A DNA stretch of 64,000 bases from an uncultured Paenibacillus sp. (lineage in GTDB: Bacteria > Bacillota > Bacilli > Paenibacillales > Paenibacillaceae), in contig CALAWP010000074.1 in NCBI GenBank assembly GCA_937895345.1, positions 1-64,000 on the forward strand, read 5' to 3'. Below, one piece after another: positions 61,119-64,000 of this stretch. The translations under genes and the position numbers were made by a program. The first letter of the stretch is position 1. The number at the start of each line of letters is the position of its first letter. The notes under the pieces are model-generated. The model had not been told where the DNA came from. It ran no database searches and saw only the letters and a program-made list of their open reading frames with translations.

Positions 61119-62381
61119 CTATCTCTCCCGCGCTTCGTCAACCGCCGCTTGCATGTCCGCGAGCGCTTCCTCCAAAGGTTGTCCGGCCAAATACTTATTG
61201 ACGCCCTCCTGGATTTTGACCTGCAGCGATTCGGTCGACACCGTGTGAGGCCAATACAGCACCGCCTCCGGACTCGTAACCAGCTCCGCCACCCTCAAGG
61301 CTTCCCGGCTGGATATACGGGCCGATTCCACCGAAGGCACCGCCATAGCCCCTTCGGCCAACCGCTCCTGATTCGCCCGGCCATTCATGAAAGCAACGAA
61401 TTGCTTGGCTTCATCCGGATGGTCCGTCTTGGCGTTGATGACCCGGTAGGTTCCAATATTGATATTGGGAATCGTCCGTTCCTCGCCCGGAACCATCATA
61501 AATCCAATTTCGAAGTTTGGATTCCGTTCTATAATGCTCGGCATGCTCCAGGTGCCCGTCATAATCATGACCGCTTTGCCCTGACCGATCAAATCCTTGG
61601 ACTGCTCATGCATCAGCTGGGTCCAGTTGTCGGGAACAAATCCCCGTTCTACAATTTCTTTATGCTTTCGGACAGCGTCTACAAAAGCCGGATCCGACAA
61701 TTTAATTTCGCCGCTCTCGAGCTTCCTCGTCCATTCTTCGTCCGCGCCGTTGTTGGACATGATCGATCCCCAAAAAAATTGGGCGGTGGACCATTCCGCA
61801 TCCATTGCGATCGGGATGTACCCTTGTTCCTTCAACAGCTCGCATAGCTCGATAAATTCGTCCCAGGTTTGCGGCACCTGCAATCCCAACGAGTCAAACA
61901 GCGTCCGGTTGTAAAGCAATCCGTCGCTGTGCATTACTTCCGGCGCCCCGTATATGCGGCCGCCGATCGTGACCGGCGTCAGCGTATGGGGAAGAAATTG
62001 CTCCAAAAAAGAGGAATCCGTCAAATCGAGATACACATCCGGGTTCAGCTTGCGAAACTCTTCGAACAAGCTTGGCGACCATGTGTCGAACACATCCAGC
62101 TTCTCTCCGCCGAGAAGCTTGATCTTGATGCCCGCCGTATAATTGGCGTTCTGGATAAAATCCGCTTCGATCCGGATACCGGGGTGCAGCGTTTCGAATT
62201 CTTCGATCGCGTCGTAATATACTTCGCTGGCTTGAGCGGAATCGAGCAAGTAGCTCGAGTACCGGATCGTTACGATATCGTCCGGCTTCGCCGCCTCGTC
62301 TCCCGCCGGGCTGGCCCCATAGCCGCAAGATGACAACGTAATCGCCGCCGCCAGCAGTCCAATCGCGCTCTTCATTCGCAA
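61119..62381 (-). CDS. Sugar ABC transporter substrate-binding lipoprotein, second locus
   Basis: A 420-residue lipoprotein: MKSAIGLLAAAITL followed by SSCGYGAS (lipobox SSC, a less usual form). The mature protein is a family 1 binding protein: EVYYDAIEEFETLHPGIRIEADFIQNANYTAGIKIKLLGGEKLDVFDTWSPSLFEEF and GRIYGAPEVMHSDGLLYNRTLFDSLGL. GGGGG is spaced eight bases from TTG 62381; ATG 62375 is also possible. It is the last gene of a permease-permease-binding-protein unit; the ligand is a sugar that cannot be named. Confidence 0.92.
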   Translation of the reverse strand: MRMKSAIGLLAAAITLSSCGYGASPAGDEAAKPDDIVTIRYSSYLLDSAQASEVYYDAIEEFETLHPGIRIEADFIQNANYTAGIKIKLLGGEKLDVFDTWSPSLFEEFRKLNPDVYLDLTDSSFLEQFLPHTLTPVTIGGRIYGAPEVMHSDGLLYNRTLFDSLGLQVPQTWDEFIELCELLKEQGYIPIAMDAEWSTAQFFWGSIMSNNGADEEWTRKLESGEIKLSDPAFVDAVRKHKEIVERGFVPDNWTQLMHEQSKDLIGQGKAVMIMTGTWSMPSIIERNPNFEIGFMMVPGEERTIPNINIGTYRVINAKTDHPDEAKQFVAFMNGRANQERLAEGAMAVPSVESARISSREALRVAELVTSPEAVLYWPHTVSTESLQVKIQEGVNKYLAGQPLEEALADMQAAVDEARER

Positions 62382-62438
62382 AGCTCATTCCCCCTTTTGC
62401 CGGTTCGCCCGTTATTCATTCCATTACAGCATAAACGG

Positions 62439-62470
62439 AGGGCTGCCCGCAATGCCGCGCGGCACAGCCT
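62439..62470 (-). other. Intercistronic stem-loop before the second binding protein
   Basis: On the minus strand GGCTGTGCCGC and GCGGGCAGCC pair with a small interruption in the 116-bp gap between the MalG-type permease and the binding protein. No T tract, so more likely an mRNA processing or stability element than a full terminator. Confidence 0.5.
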
Positions 62471-62497
62471 TCTTCGCTCTTCCGCAACGGAAGCCGG

Positions 62498-63328
62498 CTA
62501 CAGCTTCCCGCCCGATGTGGCGATCCCTTCAATAAACTGCTTCTGAAAGGCCATATAGACGAGCAGCATCGGCCAGATGGCAATGACGGAAGCCGCCATC
62601 AGCTCGGGGTAATGAACGGAGTAGGCGCTCTGGATCTTGGCGAGCGCGGAAGACAACGTGGCTGCGCTGGAGCTGGTATTGACGATCATCGGCCACATCA
62701 AATCCTTGAACGCAAACAACGCCGTAAAGATGGCGAGCGCCACCAGCCCCGAACGCGCCAACGGAAGCATCACCCTGACGAACGTCTGCCCGATGTTGCA
62801 GCCGTCGAGCTTGGCCGCTTCCTCCAGTTCCTTGGGCAGTCCCAGAAAAAACTGGCGCAGCAGAAACGTGCCGAAGGCGCTCACGAGTCCCGGAAAAACA
62901 AGCGCAAATATCGTATTGCGCATGCCCATCGCATCGACCATCAAATATTGCGGGATAATGAAAATTTGCGTCGGCACCATCATTTGGAACAAAACGAGCC
63001 CAAAGAAAAGATTGCGTCCCGGAAATTCCAGCCTGGCAAAAGCGTAAGCGGCCATCGCGCTGAATAGAAGCGAGCAGAGCACGCGCAGCGCCATCATGGC
63101 GAACGTATTGAAATAAAGCGTAAAGAAATCGTTCTGCCGCCATACCTCGGCGTAATTTTCGAACTTCCATTCGGAAGGAAAAATGACGAACGGATGAAGA
63201 GAAGTCGATTCCGCAACCGTCTTAAACGAAGTCAGCACCATCCACGCGAAAGGCAATATCATGGCGCATGCTCCTGCGACCAGCAAAGCGTGAACGGCTA
63301 TTTTCGGCCATATGCGATTGGCAGTCAT
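62498..63328 (-). CDS. Carbohydrate ABC transporter permease (MalG type), second locus
   Basis: A 276-residue permease with six helices: IAVHALLVAGACAMILPFAWMVLTSF first, and the EAA loop PKELEEAAKLDGCNIGQTFVRVMLPLARSGLVA for ATPase docking. GGAGGGAT precedes the ATG. It follows its MalF partner by 13 bp. As in the first locus, no ATPase is encoded nearby, so both importers may share one MsmX-type ATPase. Confidence 0.94.
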   Translation of the reverse strand: MTANRIWPKIAVHALLVAGACAMILPFAWMVLTSFKTVAESTSLHPFVIFPSEWKFENYAEVWRQNDFFTLYFNTFAMMALRVLCSLLFSAMAAYAFARLEFPGRNLFFGLVLFQMMVPTQIFIIPQYLMVDAMGMRNTIFALVFPGLVSAFGTFLLRQFFLGLPKELEEAAKLDGCNIGQTFVRVMLPLARSGLVALAIFTALFAFKDLMWPMIVNTSSSAATLSSALAKIQSAYSVHYPELMAASVIAIWPMLLVYMAFQKQFIEGIATSGGKL

Positions 63329-63341
63329 CCGGCCATCCCTC

Positions 63342-64000
63342 CTACATGTAATTGACCCACTTCTTCTGTGTTTTGGTTTGAATGAACGTCATGATCATAA
63401 TAATGGCCAGCAGCAGCATGACGATCGCCGAACCGTAGCCCTTGTCCGAATATTTGAAGGAGTTGTTATAGAACAGGTAGACCAGAGATACCGCGTTATC
63501 GTACGCCGGGCTTGTCACGTCGATCATCATATAGATGACGTCGAACACCTGCATCGCCTGAATGACGGACGTCACCAGCACGAAAAACAACGTCGGCGAC
63601 ACAAGGGGCAGCGTAATGACAAAAAACTGCCTGAATTTGCCGGCCCCGTCGATATCGGACGCCTCGTAATAGTCTTTCGGAATTTCTTGCAAGCCGGCAA
63701 GAAACAGCACCATGTTGTAGCCGATGACGCTCCAGATCCCGATGACGGCGATGGAGACAAGCGCCAGCTTCGGATCGGTAATCCAATCGACCTTCGGCAG
63801 GCCCAGCTTGTCAAGCGCAACGTTGATCAAGCCGAAATTGGAATTGTACAGCCATTTCCACACCATCGTAACGGCAGCCGGCGCGGCCATCATTGGAATA
63901 AAATAAATCGTACGGTACACCGTCTTGCCCTTGCGGCCGCCGTTCAGCAGCACCGCCGCAAACAGCGCAATAGCGATGCTGAGCGGAACGACCATCAGCG
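63342..64000 (-). CDS. Carbohydrate ABC transporter permease (MalF type), cut by the right edge
   Basis: About 219 residues of a permease are present: PLSIAIALFAAVLLNGGRKGK, YRTIYFIPMMAAPAAVTMVWKWLYN, the EAA loop IPKDYYEASDIDGAGKFRQFFVITLPLVSPTLFF and a last helix IVMLLLAIIMIMTFIQTKTQKKWVNYM. The frame continues upstream of the window (Leu before the first Met), so the N-terminus with at least one or two helices is missing. It pairs with the MalG-type subunit downstream. Confidence 0.93.
   Translation of the reverse strand, partial: LMVVPLSIAIALFAAVLLNGGRKGKTVYRTIYFIPMMAAPAAVTMVWKWLYNSNFGLINVALDKLGLPKVDWITDPKLALVSIAVIGIWSVIGYNMVLFLAGLQEIPKDYYEASDIDGAGKFRQFFVITLPLVSPTLFFVLVTSVIQAMQVFDVIYMMIDVTSPAYDNAVSLVYLFYNNSFKYSDKGYGSAIVMLLLAIIMIMTFIQTKTQKKWVNYM

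Overview
The window is a GC-rich chromosomal segment from an endospore-forming member of the Bacillota, most likely Paenibacillaceae (Paenibacillus/Cohnella type). Support for this: an SspH-type and a gamma-type small acid-soluble spore protein, a surface protein with three C-terminal SLH domains, a BlaI/M56 pair, an SdpR/SdpI-type pair, strong AGGAGG ribosome binding sites, and carbohydrate ABC importers with no dedicated ATPase. The genus is an inference. No rRNA, tRNA, CRISPR array or intact insertion sequence was seen.

Layout. 1-2330: a ribbon-helix-helix gene and an alpha/beta hydrolase lie between two related 51-bp tandem arrays. 2378-4482: an aldo/keto reductase, then an AT-rich island with a decayed HNH-type toxin tail and an intact SUKH immunity gene. 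4592-7061: a lipoprotein divergent from blaI-M56, with two BlaI-type operators. 7715-10993: a large secreted multidomain protein. 11727-15020: a CHRD protein with an apparent ATC start, then sspH-DUF421 and a three-gene operon containing AIM24. 15323-18369: a TctC-TctB-TctA transporter. 18545-24106: an SdpR/SdpI pair, a two-component system, a DUF418 protein and a LOG hydrolase. 24314-33187: small proteins, a gamma-SASP, a 1979-residue SLH surface protein, three paralogous tail-collar proteins and a DUF6916 protein. 33569-37624: a Tat-exported PhoX-like protein and a chemoreceptor. 38379-40335: a frameshifted collagen-like gene and a short-chain dehydrogenase without the usual catalytic Tyr/Lys.

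40689-54693 is the metabolic core, a muropeptide (GlcNAc/MurNAc) salvage locus. A leftward operon runs murQ, ABC binding protein, two permeases, GNAT, PIG-L deacetylase, NamZ-type muramidase, BadF-type sugar kinase and anmK, and ends at a clear terminator. An RpiR/MurR-type regulator is divergent from a GH4 phospho-glycosidase and a second BadF-type kinase. Together these could release and import amino sugars, phosphorylate them, cleave the lactyl ether and feed GlcNAc-6-P into metabolism.

54826-64000: a NAD-dependent epimerase and a TetR regulator surrounded by palindromic operators, a TerB-like protein, an MFS transporter, a gene with no visible start directly behind a class I amidotransferase gene, and a second ABC sugar importer cut by the right edge.

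The most unusual signal is in the gaps between operons. Several unrelated tandem-repeat families share a period of 50-52 bp: the CTAAGGTCGCG family at 1-515 and 1904-2310, the GAACGATTTATCGTTC family at 11414-11625 and 50527-50750, and the TAACGGACAT family at 7438-7625 and 37981-38163. In addition, a separate element of about 100 bp recurs immediately beside transcription terminators.
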